Below, one piece after another: positions 24,227 to 32,869 of a DNA stretch of 36,999 bases. The stretch comes from Pseudomonas fontis (GTDB lineage: Bacteria > Pseudomonadota > Gammaproteobacteria > Pseudomonadales > Pseudomonadaceae). The position numbers and the translations under genes were made by a program. Under the pieces are notes generated by a model. It searched no databases. It worked only from the letters and a program-made list of their open reading frames with translations, and was not told the origin of the DNA. Where the stretch lies: NCBI RefSeq assembly GCF_028656955.1, contig NZ_JAMDGY010000033.1, positions 1 through 36,999 of the forward strand, written 5' to 3'. Numbering within the stretch: position 1 is the first letter of the stretch; each line of letters begins with the position of its first letter.

Positions 24227-26508
24227 CCCCCGAGCAAATGCGCGACGCTTCGTTGCTCGAACTGTTCAGCCTGGAAGCCGAAGCCCAGACCCAGGTGCTC
24301 AGCGCCGGCCTGCTGGCGCTGGAGCGCAACCCGACCCAGGCCGACCAGCTCGAAGCCTGCATGCGCGCAGCGCACTCGCTCAAGGGGGCGGCGCGGATCG
24401 TTGGGGTCGACGCCGGGGTCAGCGTGTCGCATGTCATGGAGGACTGCCTGGTCGAAGCCCAGGAAGGCCGCCTGCGCCTGCGCCCGGAACATATCGATGC
24501 CTTGCTGCAGGGCACCGACCTGTTGATGCGCATCGCCACGCCGGGTGACACCTCGACGGACGCAGCCGTGCAGGCCTTCCTGGTACAGATGGCCGCGTTG
24601 CTCGACCCGAGCGCCAGCCCTGTGCCGCAGGCGCCACCGGTGCTGGTTGAGCCCGTCCTGGTGTCTGAGCCGGAGCCACTGCCCGAGCCGCTGCTCGACC
24701 CGCTCGGCGAACCGGCAGCGGACCTGTCTGCACCACGCAAAAAACAACGTACCGAAGGCGGCGAGCGGGTCCTGCGGGTCACCGCCGAACGCCTCAACAG
24801 CCTGCTCGACCTGTCGAGCAAGTCGTTGGTCGAGACCCAGCGTCTCAAACCCTATCTAGCCACCTTGCAGCGCCTCAAGCGGATGCACGGGCAAAGCATT
24901 CGTGCCCTCGACGAGCTGAAGATGCAGCTGGAAGTCAGCGGCCAGAGCGCCGAGGTCCAGGAAGCCCTGGGCCAGGCCCAGCGCCTGCTGGGCGAAACCC
25001 AGCAGATGCTGTTGCAGCAGGCGTCCGACCTGGATGAATTCGGCTGGCAGGCCGCCCAGCGCGCGCAGTTGCTCTACGACACCGCGCTGGCCTGCCGGAT
25101 GCGCCCGTTTGCCGATGTGCTGACCGGGCAGAGCCGCATGGTACGGGACCTCGGTCGCTCACTGGGCAAGCAGGTGCGCCTGGAGATCGAAGGCGAGAAG
25201 ACCCAGGTTGATCGCGATGTCCTGGAAAAACTCGAAGCACCGCTGACCCACCTGCTGCGCAATGCCGTCGACCATGGCATCGAGTCCCCTGAACAACGCC
25301 CGCTGGCGGGCAAGCCCGAGGAAGGCCTGATCCGCCTGCGGGCATCGCACCAGGCCGGCTTGCTGGTGTTGGAACTGAGCGACGATGGCGGCGGTGTTGA
25401 TCTGGAGCGGCTGCGGCGCAGCATCGTCGAGCGCCAGTTGTCACCGGCTGAAACCGTCGCGCAGATGAGCGAGGCGGAGCTGCTGACCTTCCTGTTCCTA
25501 CCCGGCTTCAGCCTGCGCGACAAGGTCACCGAAGTGTCCGGGCGCGGGGTCGGGCTGGACGCCGTGCAGCATATGGTCCGGCAACTGCGCGGCTTTATCG
25601 AGGTCAGCCAGCGTGCTGGCGAGGGCAGTTGCTTCCACCTGGAAGTCCCGCTGACCCTGTCGGTGGTACGCAGCCTGGCGGTGGAGGTCGGCGGCGAAGC
25701 CTACGCCTTCCCGCTGGCGCATATCGAACGCACCCTGGAGCTGCCGGCCGAAGCCATCGTGCAGATCGAGGGGCGCCAGCACTTCTGGCATGACGGCCGG
25801 CACATCGGCCTGGTCGCGGCCAGCCAGTTGCTCAACCGCCCGGCCAGTGAAACCGATGGCAAGAGCATCAACGTCGTGGTGATCCGCGAGCGCGAGACGC
25901 TGTATGGCGTGGCCGTCGAGCGGCTGATCGGTGAGCGGGTGCTGGTGGTGATGCCGCTGGATGCGCGCCTGGGCAAGGTGCAGGACATTTCCGCCGGCGC
26001 CTTGCTCGATGATGGTTCGGTGGTGCTGATTGTCGATGTCGAGGACCTGGTGCGCTCGGTCGAGAAACTGCTCAGCACCGGGCGCCTGGAGCGCATCGAA
26101 CGTGGCCACCGCACCTCCCGCGAAATCGCTCGCAAGCGCGTGCTGGTGGTCGACGACTCGCTGACCGTACGCGAGTTGCAACGCAAGCTGCTGAGCAATC
26201 GCGGCTACGAAGTGGCAGTGGCGGTAGACGGCATGGACGGCTGGAACGCCCTGCGCAGCGAGGACTTCGACCTGCTGATTACCGACATCGACATGCCGCG
26301 CATGGACGGCATTGAACTGGTGACCCTGTTGCGCCGTGACAACCGCCTGCAATCGCTGCCGGTGATGGTGGTGTCCTATAAAGATCGCGAAGAAGATCGC
26401 CGACGTGGACTGGACGCCGGAGCCGACTACTATTTGGCCAAGGCGAGTTTTCATGATGACGCCTTGCTGGATGCCGTAGTCGAGTTGATCGGGGGAGCCC
26501 AGGGATGA
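24223..26508 (+). CDS. wspE: Hybrid CheA-type histidine kinase-response regulator WspE
   Basis: The 761-residue kinase phosphorylates the diguanylate cyclase WspR and the methylesterase WspF. Domains in order: an HPt domain with the phospho-His51 (RAAHSLKGAARIVG), a Pro/Glu-rich linker (about 130-180), and a dimerisation helix. The ATPase follows, with the N-box LRNAVDHGIE and the G-boxes DDGGGV and GRGVGLD. Then come a CheW-like regulatory domain and a C-terminal receiver with phospho-Asp688 (LLITDIDMPRMDG) and the conserved Lys in YYLAKAS. ATG 24223 is in an ATGA overlap with wspD, so the open frame upstream at 24154 is not the start. Confidence 0.96.
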   Translation: MTPEQMRDASLLELFSLEAEAQTQVLSAGLLALERNPTQADQLEACMRAAHSLKGAARIVGVDAGVSVSHVMEDCLVEAQEGRLRLRPEHIDALLQGTDLLMRIATPGDTSTDAAVQAFLVQMAALLDPSASPVPQAPPVLVEPVLVSEPEPLPEPLLDPLGEPAADLSAPRKKQRTEGGERVLRVTAERLNSLLDLSSKSLVETQRLKPYLATLQRLKRMHGQSIRALDELKMQLEVSGQSAEVQEALGQAQRLLGETQQMLLQQASDLDEFGWQAAQRAQLLYDTALACRMRPFADVLTGQSRMVRDLGRSLGKQVRLEIEGEKTQVDRDVLEKLEAPLTHLLRNAVDHGIESPEQRPLAGKPEEGLIRLRASHQAGLLVLELSDDGGGVDLERLRRSIVERQLSPAETVAQMSEAELLTFLFLPGFSLRDKVTEVSGRGVGLDAVQHMVRQLRGFIEVSQRAGEGSCFHLEVPLTLSVVRSLAVEVGGEAYAFPLAHIERTLELPAEAIVQIEGRQHFWHDGRHIGLVAASQLLNRPASETDGKSINVVVIRERETLYGVAVERLIGERVLVVMPLDARLGKVQDISAGALLDDGSVVLIVDVEDLVRSVEKLLSTGRLERIERGHRTSREIARKRVLVVDDSLTVRELQRKLLSNRGYEVAVAVDGMDGWNALRSEDFDLLITDIDMPRMDGIELVTLLRRDNRLQSLPVMVVSYKDREEDRRRGLDAGADYYLAKASFHDDALLDAVVELIGGAQG

Positions 26509-27518
26509 AAATCGCCATCGTCAACGACATGCCCATGGCCGTGGAGGCCCTGCGCCGTGCGTTGGCGTTCGAACCGAACCATCAGGTGATCTGGGTGGCG
26601 AGCGATGGCGCGCAAGCCGTGCAGCGCTGCGCCGAGAACACCCCGGACCTGATCCTCATGGACCTGATCATGCCGGTGATGGACGGGGTCGAGGCGACCC
26701 GGCGGATCATGGCCGAGACGCCGTGCGCCATCGTCATCGTCACCGTCGACCGCCAGCAGAACGTCCACCGGGTGTTCGAGGCCATGGGCCACGGCGCCCT
26801 CGATGTGGTCGACACGCCGGCCCTGGGGGCAGGTGATGCGCGTGAGGCGGCGGCACCGTTGTTGCGCAAGATCCTCAATATCGGCTGGCTGATCGGCCAG
26901 CATCGCACCAGCAAGGTGGCGGCCGTGGATACACCGCTGCGCCAGGCCGCACAACACCAGGGCCTGGTGGCCATAGGCTCTTCAGCCGGTGGGCCGGCGG
27001 CGCTGGAGGTGTTGCTCAAGGGCCTGCCGCGCGACTTTCCGGCGGCCATCGTGCTGGTGCAGCATGTCGACCAGGTGTTTGCCGCCGGCATGGCCGAGTG
27101 GCTGGGCAGCGCCTCCGGCCTGCCGGTGCGCCTGGCCCGTGAAGGCGAGCCGCCGCAGCCGGGGCAGGTGCTGCTGGCCGGCACCAACCACCATATTCGC
27201 TTGCTTAAGGACGGCACCCTGGCCTACACCGCAGAACCGGTGAACGAAATCTATCGACCTTCAATCGACGTGTTTTTCGACAGCGTGGCGCGTTTCTGGC
27301 AGGGGGACGCGATTGGCGTGCTGCTGACCGGGATGGGCCGCGACGGCGCGCAGGGGCTCAAACTCATGCGCCAGCAAGGCTTTCTGACCATCGCTCAGGA
27401 CCAACAAAGCAGTGCGGTGTACGGCATGCCCAAGGCGGCTGCGGCAATTGATGCTGCGGTCGAAATTCGTTCACTGGAGCGGATTGCACCGCGACTGATG
27501 GAAATTTTCCCGAAATGA
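26505..27518 (+). CDS. wspF: CheB-type methylesterase WspF
   Basis: WspF demethylates WspA and so resets the system. Its loss is the classic route to wrinkly, high c-di-GMP colonies. The 337-residue protein has a receiver domain with phospho-Asp53 (LILMDLIMPVMDG) and a CheB esterase domain. Its catalytic triad is Ser160 (AIGSSAGGP), His187 (VQHVD) and Asp280 (GMGRDG). All are intact, so the system is probably not locked on. It overlaps wspE by 4 bases and is followed after 51 bases by wspR. Confidence 0.96.
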   Translation: MKIAIVNDMPMAVEALRRALAFEPNHQVIWVASDGAQAVQRCAENTPDLILMDLIMPVMDGVEATRRIMAETPCAIVIVTVDRQQNVHRVFEAMGHGALDVVDTPALGAGDAREAAAPLLRKILNIGWLIGQHRTSKVAAVDTPLRQAAQHQGLVAIGSSAGGPAALEVLLKGLPRDFPAAIVLVQHVDQVFAAGMAEWLGSASGLPVRLAREGEPPQPGQVLLAGTNHHIRLLKDGTLAYTAEPVNEIYRPSIDVFFDSVARFWQGDAIGVLLTGMGRDGAQGLKLMRQQGFLTIAQDQQSSAVYGMPKAAAAIDAAVEIRSLERIAPRLMEIFPK

Positions 27519-27569
27519 CGATATGTATTGAGCCACGCCGGCCGGCCGGCAGTGACCAGGTGACAGCGC

Positions 27570-28574
27570 ATGAATGATTTACCGATCGACGGATTCCCGT
27601 CCACCAACGAAAACTCGGCGATGGTGTTGCTGGTCGACGACCAGGCCATGATCGGCGAAGCGGTGCGGCGTGGCCTGGCGCAGGAAGAGAATATCGACTT
27701 CCATTTCTGTGCCGACCCGCACCAGGCGGTAGCGCAGGCCATTCGGATCAAGCCGACGGTGATCCTCCAGGACCTGATCATGCCGGGCCTCGACGGCCTG
27801 ACGCTGGTGCGTGAGTACCGCAACAATCCGGCCACCCAGGACATTCCGATCATCGTGCTGTCGACCAAGGAAGACCCTCTGGTCAAGAGCGCGGCGTTTG
27901 CCGCCGGGGCCAATGATTACCTGGTCAAGCTGCCGGACAACATCGAACTGGTGGCGCGCATCCGTTACCACTCGCGCTCCTACCTGACCCTGCTGCAGCG
28001 TGACGAGGCCTACCGGGCCCTGCGCGTGAGCCAGCAGCAGCTGCTCGATACCAACCTGGTGTTGCAGCGGCTGATGAATTCCGATGGCCTGACCGGGCTG
28101 TCCAACCGCCGGCATTTCGACGAATACCTGGAGCTGGAGTGGCGCCGGGCGATGCGTGAGCAGGCGCAACTGTCGCTGCTGATGATCGATGTGGACTACT
28201 TCAAGGCCTACAACGACGGCTTCGGGCACCTGGCCGGGGATGAAGCCCTGCGTCAGGTGGCCGAGGCGATTCGCGGCTGCTGCAGCCGGCCGAGTGACTT
28301 GCCGGCTCGTTACGGGGGTGAGGAGTTTGCGCTGGTGCTGCCCAATACCTCGCCAGGCGGGGCCCGGCTGGTGGCCGAGAAGCTGCGCCAGACCGTCGAG
28401 GCGATGAGCATCCCGCACAATACCCCGAGCGATGGTTCGCGCCTGACCGTGAGTATCGGCCTGTCGACCCAGACCCCGACCATTGGCAGCCATTGCCGGC
28501 AGTTGATTTCGGCGGCGGACAAGGGCTTGTACCTGGCCAAGAACAACGGGCGCAACCAGGTCGGGGTGGATTGA
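27570..28574 (+). CDS. wspR: Diguanylate cyclase response regulator WspR
   Basis: WspR makes cyclic di-GMP when phosphorylated by WspE, promoting biofilm growth. The 334-residue protein has a receiver domain (phospho-Asp68 in [12 protein letters not shown]), a coiled-coil stalk at about 140-170, and a GGDEF domain with the active-site motif GGEEF (249-253). The inhibitory I-site, RPSD (240-243), is intact, so product feedback is expected. AGGTG 8 bases before the ATG is a usable ribosome-binding site. The 51-base gap before it holds a 14-bp GGCC-repeat palindrome and no promoter that I could see. Confidence 0.96.
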   Translation: MNDLPIDGFPSTNENSAMVLLVDDQAMIGEAVRRGLAQEENIDFHFCADPHQAVAQAIRIKPTVILQDLIMPGLDGLTLVREYRNNPATQDIPIIVLSTKEDPLVKSAAFAAGANDYLVKLPDNIELVARIRYHSRSYLTLLQRDEAYRALRVSQQQLLDTNLVLQRLMNSDGLTGLSNRRHFDEYLELEWRRAMREQAQLSLLMIDVDYFKAYNDGFGHLAGDEALRQVAEAIRGCCSRPSDLPARYGGEEFALVLPNTSPGGARLVAEKLRQTVEAMSIPHNTPSDGSRLTVSIGLSTQTPTIGSHCRQLISAADKGLYLAKNNGRNQVGVD

Positions 28575-28578
28575 GTCT

Positions 28579-28648
28579 CTGTGGGAGCCGGCCTTGCCGG
28601 CGATGGGCTGCACATTGGCCCCATCGCCGGCAAGGCCGGCTCCCACAG
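28579..28648. repeat. REP palindrome after wspR, possible operon end
   Basis: A perfect inverted repeat with 29-nt arms (28579-28607 and 28620-28648) and a 12-base loop begins four bases after the wspR stop. The arms are GTGGGAGCCGGCCTTGCCGG-type REP sequence. There is no U-tract, but a hairpin this strong could stop or slow polymerase and protect the wsp message from 3' decay. Confidence 0.85.
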
Positions 28649-28712
28649 GATCAAGCGGTGCTATTGCTGATTACGCCCGCCCGACGGGCTGCCGTCCCCC
28701 CGCAGACTCGGT

Positions 28713-28718
28713 TATACT
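28713..28718 (+). promoter_or_regulatory. Candidate -10 of the prfB promoter
   Basis: TATACT (in GGTTATACTC) lies 40 bases before the prfB start codon in the gap after the REP palindrome. The -35 region is weak (TGCCGT). No other -10-like hexamer stands out here. Confidence 0.45.
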
Positions 28719-28758
28719 CTCCGGCTTTTCACAGAATACGCACGAGAGCCGCCCGCCC

Positions 28759-29854
28759 ATGGAAATCAACCCGATCCTGAATACCATCAAGGACCTGACC
28801 GAGCGTTCTGAATCTATTCGGGGGTATCTTTGACTACGATCAAAAGCATGAGCGCCTGATCGAAGTCAACCGTGAGCTTGAAGACCCTGCGGTCTGGAAC
28901 AAGCCAGAATACGCCCAGGAACTGGGCCGCGAGCGTGCTGCCCTGGCACAGATCGTCGACACCCTGGACGAAATGAACAGCGGCCTGGCGGATTCCCGCG
29001 AGCTGCTCGACATGGCTGTTGAAGAAGACGACGAAAGCGCCGTCGAAGACGTCGTGGTGATGCTTGAAGGCCTTGAAGCGTCCCTCGCCAAGCTCGAATT
29101 CCGCCGCATGTTCAGCGGTGAGATGGACCCGAACAACGCCTACCTGGACATCCAGGCCGGTTCCGGCGGCACCGAAGCCCAGGACTGGGCCAACATCCTG
29201 CTGCGCATGTACCTGCGCTGGGCCGACAAACGCGGCTTCGAAGCCACCATCATGGAACTGTCGGCCGGTGAAGTCGCCGGGATCAAAGGCGCCACCGTGC
29301 ACATCAAGGGCGAATACGCCTTTGGCTGGCTGCGCACCGAGATCGGCGTACACCGCCTGGTCCGCAAGAGCCCGTTCGACTCCGGCAACCGTCGGCACAC
29401 CTCGTTCTCGGCCGTCTTCGTCTCCCCGGAGATCGACGACAAGGTAGAGATCGACATCAACCCGTCGGACCTGCGTATCGACACCTACCGCTCCTCCGGT
29501 GCCGGTGGTCAGCACGTAAACACCACCGACTCGGCCGTACGTATCACCCACGTACCGTCCAACACCGTGGTCAGCTGCCAGAACGAACGCTCCCAGCACG
29601 CGAACAAGGACACCGCCATGAAAATGCTGCGGGCCAAGTTGTACGAGCAGGAGATGCAGAAGCGCAACGCCGCTTCCCAGGCGCTGGAAGACAGCAAGTC
29701 CGACATCGGTTGGGGTCACCAGATCCGTTCCTACGTGCTCGACGCATCGCGGATCAAGGACCTGCGCACCAACATCGAACGCAGCGACTGCGACAAGGTG
29801 CTCGACGGCGATATCGACGAATACCTGGAAGCCAGCCTCAAACAAGGGCTGTAA
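28759..29854 (+). CDS. prfB: Peptide chain release factor 2 (programmed +1 frameshift)
   Basis: RF2 releases finished proteins at UGA and UAA codons. The gene is read in two frames: 24 codons from ATG 28759, then an in-frame UGA at 28831, where ribosomes shift +1 into the frame that runs to 29854, giving 364 residues. The shift restores the family N-terminus ([24 protein letters not shown] joined to DYDQKHERL). The codon-recognition tripeptide SPF is at 204-206 and the catalytic GGQ at 249-251. The arrangement is the well-known RF2 autoregulation: low RF2 favours the shift and so more RF2. It should not be annotated as a pseudogene. lysS follows after 107 bases. Confidence 0.97.
28819..28834 (+). 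promoter_or_regulatory. prfB programmed frameshift site
   Basis: The site reads CGGGGGTATCTTTGAC: a G-rich Shine-Dalgarno-like stretch three bases before the slippery CUU, then UGA and C. The E. coli form starts AGGGGG. Here the first base is C, which removes one base pair with the 16S anti-Shine-Dalgarno but keeps the G run and the UGAC context. Confidence 0.95.
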
Positions 29855-29871
29855 CGCGACACCGATGCTGC

Positions 29872-29905
29872 GGCAAGGCCCGCTCCCGTGAGAGCGGGCC
29901 TTGCC
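29872..29905. repeat. Inverted repeat between prfB and lysS
   Basis: Perfect 14-nt arms (GGCAAGGCCCGCTC at 29872-29885 and its complement at 29892-29905) with a 6-base loop lie 18 bases after the prfB stop. It is a short REP-like unit without a U-tract. It may lower readthrough from prfB to lysS or stabilise the prfB message. Confidence 0.75.
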
Positions 29906-29961
29906 CGCGATCCCTTGCCGAAGGCAGGGGACAATGAACCCGTGATGGAAAATGTGACGAC

Positions 29962-31464
29962 ATGAGCGACCTCAAACTCGACCCGCAAGACCTGCAACAG
30001 GAAGAAAACACCCTGATCGCCCTGCGCAAGGAAAAGCTTGCCGCAGAGCGCGCCAAGGGCAATGCCTTCCCCAACGACTTCCGCCGTGACAACTACTGCG
30101 CCGACCTGCAGAAACAGTATGTCGACAAGACCAAGGAAGAGCTGGAAGCTGCAGCGATCCCGGTCAAGGTTGCCGGTCGCATCATGCTCAACCGTGGCTC
30201 GTTCATGGTGATCCAGGACATGACCGGGCGCATCCAGGTCTACGTCAACCGCAAGACCCTGTCCGAAGAAACCCTGGCCGCGGTGAAAACCTGGGACATG
30301 GGCGACATCATCGCCGCCGAAGGCACCCTGGCCCGTTCCGGCAAGGGCGACCTGTACGTCGAAATGACCAACGTGCGCCTGCTGACCAAGTCGCTGCGCC
30401 CGCTGCCGGACAAGCACCACGGCCTGACCGACACCGAACAACGCTATCGCCAGCGCTACGTTGACCTGATCGTCAACGAAGAAGTGCGTGACACCTTCCG
30501 CGTCCGCTCGCAGGTGATCAACCACATCCGCAATTTCCTGATCAAGCGCGACTTCCTTGAAGTCGAGACGCCGATGCTGCAAACCATCCCCGGTGGTGCC
30601 GCAGCCAAGCCGTTCGAAACCCACCACAACGCCCTGGACATGGCCATGTTCCTGCGTATCGCCCCGGAGCTGTACCTCAAGCGCCTGGTGGTCGGTGGTT
30701 TCGAGAAGGTCTTCGAGATCAACCGCAACTTCCGTAACGAAGGTGTTTCGACCCGGCACAACCCCGAGTTCACCATGCTCGAGTTCTACCAGGCCTACGC
30801 CGACTACGAAGACAACATGGACCTGACCGAGGAACTGTTCCGCGAGCTGGCCCAACTGGTACTGGGTTCCACCGACGTGCCATACGGCGACAAGGTGTTC
30901 CACTTCGGCGAGCCGTTCGTGCGCCTGTCGGTGTTCGACTCGATCCTCAAGTACAACCCGGACCTCACCGCCGATGACCTGCAGGACATCGACAAGGCAC
31001 GTGCCATCGCCAAGAAAGCCGGCGCCAAGGTGCTGGGCTTCGAAGGCCTGGGCAAGCTGCAGGTGATGATTTTCGAAGAACTGGTCGAGCACAAGCTGGA
31101 GCAGCCGCACTTCATTACCCAGTACCCGTTCGAAGTGTCGCCACTGGCGCGCCGCAACGACGAGAACCCGAACGTCACCGACCGCTTCGAGTTGTTCATC
31201 GGCGGCCGCGAAATCGCCAACGCCTACTCCGAGCTCAACGATGCCGAAGACCAGGCCGAGCGCTTCATGGCGCAGGTGGCCGACAAGGACGCCGGTGACG
31301 ACGAAGCCATGCACTACGACGCCGACTTCGTGCGCGCGCTGGAATACGGCATGCCGCCAACGGCGGGTGAGGGCATCGGTATCGACCGTCTGGTGATGCT
31401 GCTGACCAACTCCCCGTCGATCCGCGATGTGATCTTGTTCCCGCACATGCGCCCGCAAGCCTGA
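29962..31464 (+). CDS. lysS: Lysyl-tRNA synthetase, class II
   Basis: LysS charges tRNA-Lys with lysine. The 500-residue protein has an N-terminal OB-fold anticodon-binding domain ([20 protein letters not shown]) and a class II catalytic core. Motif 2 is [20 protein letters not shown] and motif 3 is [13 protein letters not shown], ending in the family tail [10 protein letters not shown]. The length is typical of bacterial class II enzymes. The prfB-lysS order is conserved across gamma-proteobacteria. A clear intrinsic terminator follows. Confidence 0.97.
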   Translation: MSDLKLDPQDLQQEENTLIALRKEKLAAERAKGNAFPNDFRRDNYCADLQKQYVDKTKEELEAAAIPVKVAGRIMLNRGSFMVIQDMTGRIQVYVNRKTLSEETLAAVKTWDMGDIIAAEGTLARSGKGDLYVEMTNVRLLTKSLRPLPDKHHGLTDTEQRYRQRYVDLIVNEEVRDTFRVRSQVINHIRNFLIKRDFLEVETPMLQTIPGGAAAKPFETHHNALDMAMFLRIAPELYLKRLVVGGFEKVFEINRNFRNEGVSTRHNPEFTMLEFYQAYADYEDNMDLTEELFRELAQLVLGSTDVPYGDKVFHFGEPFVRLSVFDSILKYNPDLTADDLQDIDKARAIAKKAGAKVLGFEGLGKLQVMIFEELVEHKLEQPHFITQYPFEVSPLARRNDENPNVTDRFELFIGGREIANAYSELNDAEDQAERFMAQVADKDAGDDEAMHYDADFVRALEYGMPPTAGEGIGIDRLVMLLTNSPSIRDVILFPHMRPQA

Positions 31465-31475
31465 GTGCATTGAAC

Positions 31476-31500
31476 AAGCCGCCTTTCGAGGCGGCTTTTT
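31476..31500 (+). terminator. Intrinsic terminator after lysS
   Basis: AAGCCGCC-TTTCGA-GGCGGCTT forms an 8-bp stem with a 6-base loop and ends in TTTTT. It lies 12 bases after the lysS stop and is the clearest rho-independent terminator of the window. Confidence 0.92.
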
Positions 31501-31524
31501 CATGTCTGCGATACTGTTTTATTG

Positions 31525-31536
31525 ATTCGACCGAAT
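31525..31536. promoter_or_regulatory. Candidate TetR operator
   Basis: ATTCG-AC-CGAAT is a short inverted repeat between the lysS terminator and the TetR start, 20 bases before the GTG. TetR-family regulators usually bind such dyads over their own promoter. The arms are only 5 bases, so this is tentative. Confidence 0.35.
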
Positions 31537-31555
31537 TTCCTGGAGTAGATGCATC

Positions 31556-32272
31556 GTGACCCCTGCAATGGCTCAACAAGGTGCTGCTGGCGTAGCCACA
31601 GCGGTAGCGGAAAGTGTTCAGTACCAGGGCCGCAAGGCCAGCCGCCAAGGCAGCGAACAACGCCGCCAGGACATCCTTGATGCGGCAATGCGCATTATTG
31701 TCCGTGATGGCGTGCGTGGCGTGCGTCACCGCGCGGTGGCGACGGAGGCGGGGGTGCCGCTGTCGGCCACCACTTATTACTTCAACGACATCCAGGACCT
31801 GCTCTCCGACACCTTTGCCCAGTACGTCGAGCGCAGTGCCGACTACATGGCGCGGCTGTGGGAGAACACCGAGGTGATCCTGCGCCAGTTGTTGGCCCAG
31901 GATGATGGCACGCCGCAGTCCCGCGCGCGCCTGGCTGACGAGGTGGCGAAGATGGCCACCGACTATGTGCGCCACCAGTTGAGCAGCCGCCGCGACTCGC
32001 TGATGGCCGAGCAGGCCTTCCGCCAGGAGGCGCTGTTGTGCCCGCGCCTGGCGGATCTGGTGCGCCTGCATGAGCAGATTCTCAGCCGCGGCACCTGCCA
32101 GCTGTTGCAGGTCGTGGGTTCGCGCCAGCCGCAGCAAGATGCCATAGTGTTGACGGCCATTATCGAGCAGATGGAATATCAGGGCCTGCTCGAGCGCGCG
32201 CCCGCGCAGACCGATGCACAGATGCTCGCTATCCTTACCCGTTACCTGCATCTGGTGCTGGCTTCGGATTAA
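31556..32272 (+). CDS. TetR/AcrR family transcriptional regulator
   Basis: The 238-residue regulator has an N-terminal tail of about 25 residues and a TetR helix-turn-helix (DILDAAMRIIVRDGVRGVRHRAVATEAGVPLSATTYYFND). An all-helical ligand domain follows. The start is taken as GTG 31556 because GGAG lies 10 bases upstream; ATG 31568 is four codons in and lacks a site. The gene is conserved after lysS in Pseudomonas. It precedes the envelope genes from 32302 onwards by 29 bases and may control itself and them. The ligand is unknown. Confidence 0.9.
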   Translation: MTPAMAQQGAAGVATAVAESVQYQGRKASRQGSEQRRQDILDAAMRIIVRDGVRGVRHRAVATEAGVPLSATTYYFNDIQDLLSDTFAQYVERSADYMARLWENTEVILRQLLAQDDGTPQSRARLADEVAKMATDYVRHQLSSRRDSLMAEQAFRQEALLCPRLADLVRLHEQILSRGTCQLLQVVGSRQPQQDAIVLTAIIEQMEYQGLLERAPAQTDAQMLAILTRYLHLVLASD

Positions 32273-32301
32273 GGCGCGATACCTATTTCAAGGAGAGCCC
32301 G

Positions 32302-32847
32302 ATGAAAGCCTGGCGTGTGCTGTTGGCCCTGACGTTCCTGCTGTTGGGCGGGTGCCTGGTGACATTCAACGAGCCGATCCCGGCCAATGCCGCAGCGCCC
32401 AAGGCGTTGCTTGGCAAGTGGAGCAGCAAGGACGCCTGGGGCGAGCCCTTGAGCTTGCAGATCAGCCGTAGCGGCGGCAACGCCTACAAGGCCGTGGCCA
32501 CCGGCAAGAACCGCAAACCCACGGAGTACGCGTTCACTGTGGCCCAGCACGGCAACCGCTGGTACCTGTCGGCCGGCGTGCCCAAGCGCCTGGGCGGCAA
32601 CTTCCTGATTGGCGGTTTTGAAGTGATCGATGGCAAGGAGCTGGTGGTCTACAACCTCGATGTCGAGCAGGTCAACCAGGCGCTGGCCAAGAAAGAACTC
32701 AGCGGGCGCAGCATTGAAGTGCCGCAGGACAACGGCCAGGGCGTGCTGATCGACAGCCCGTCGGCGCGGGTTCTGGCCTATCTCGATGACCCGGCCAATT
32801 CCGACCTGTTCGTCGAAGTCGCGCGTTTCCAGCGGGCCGTCAAATAA
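32302..32847 (+). CDS. Predicted lipoprotein of unknown function
   Basis: This 181-residue protein begins with a lipoprotein signal, WRVLLALTFLLLGGC, with the lipidated Cys at residue 18. The residue after Cys is Leu, not Asp, so outer-membrane sorting is expected, as far as the +2 rule applies. The mature part is a small beta-rich domain (LLGKWSSKDAWGEPLSLQIS) with no motif I can name. AAGGAGAG lies 6 bases before the ATG. It is 22 bases upstream of the DUF1704 gene and 29 after the TetR gene, in what looks like one transcription unit. Confidence 0.85.
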   Translation: MKAWRVLLALTFLLLGGCLVTFNEPIPANAAAPKALLGKWSSKDAWGEPLSLQISRSGGNAYKAVATGKNRKPTEYAFTVAQHGNRWYLSAGVPKRLGGNFLIGGFEVIDGKELVVYNLDVEQVNQALAKKELSGRSIEVPQDNGQGVLIDSPSARVLAYLDDPANSDLFVEVARFQRAVK

Positions 32848-32869
32848 CTGAATGTACAAGGAGTGAGCG

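Noticed and set aside
28759..28833. Apparent 24-codon gene or broken prfB
   Set aside because: The in-frame UGA is the programmed frameshift of RF2, with the full consensus around it and intact SPF and GGQ motifs downstream.
29731..31503. Open frame of 590 codons opposite lysS
   Set aside because: It is a shadow of lysS, a certain gene. No start signal and no family resemblance.
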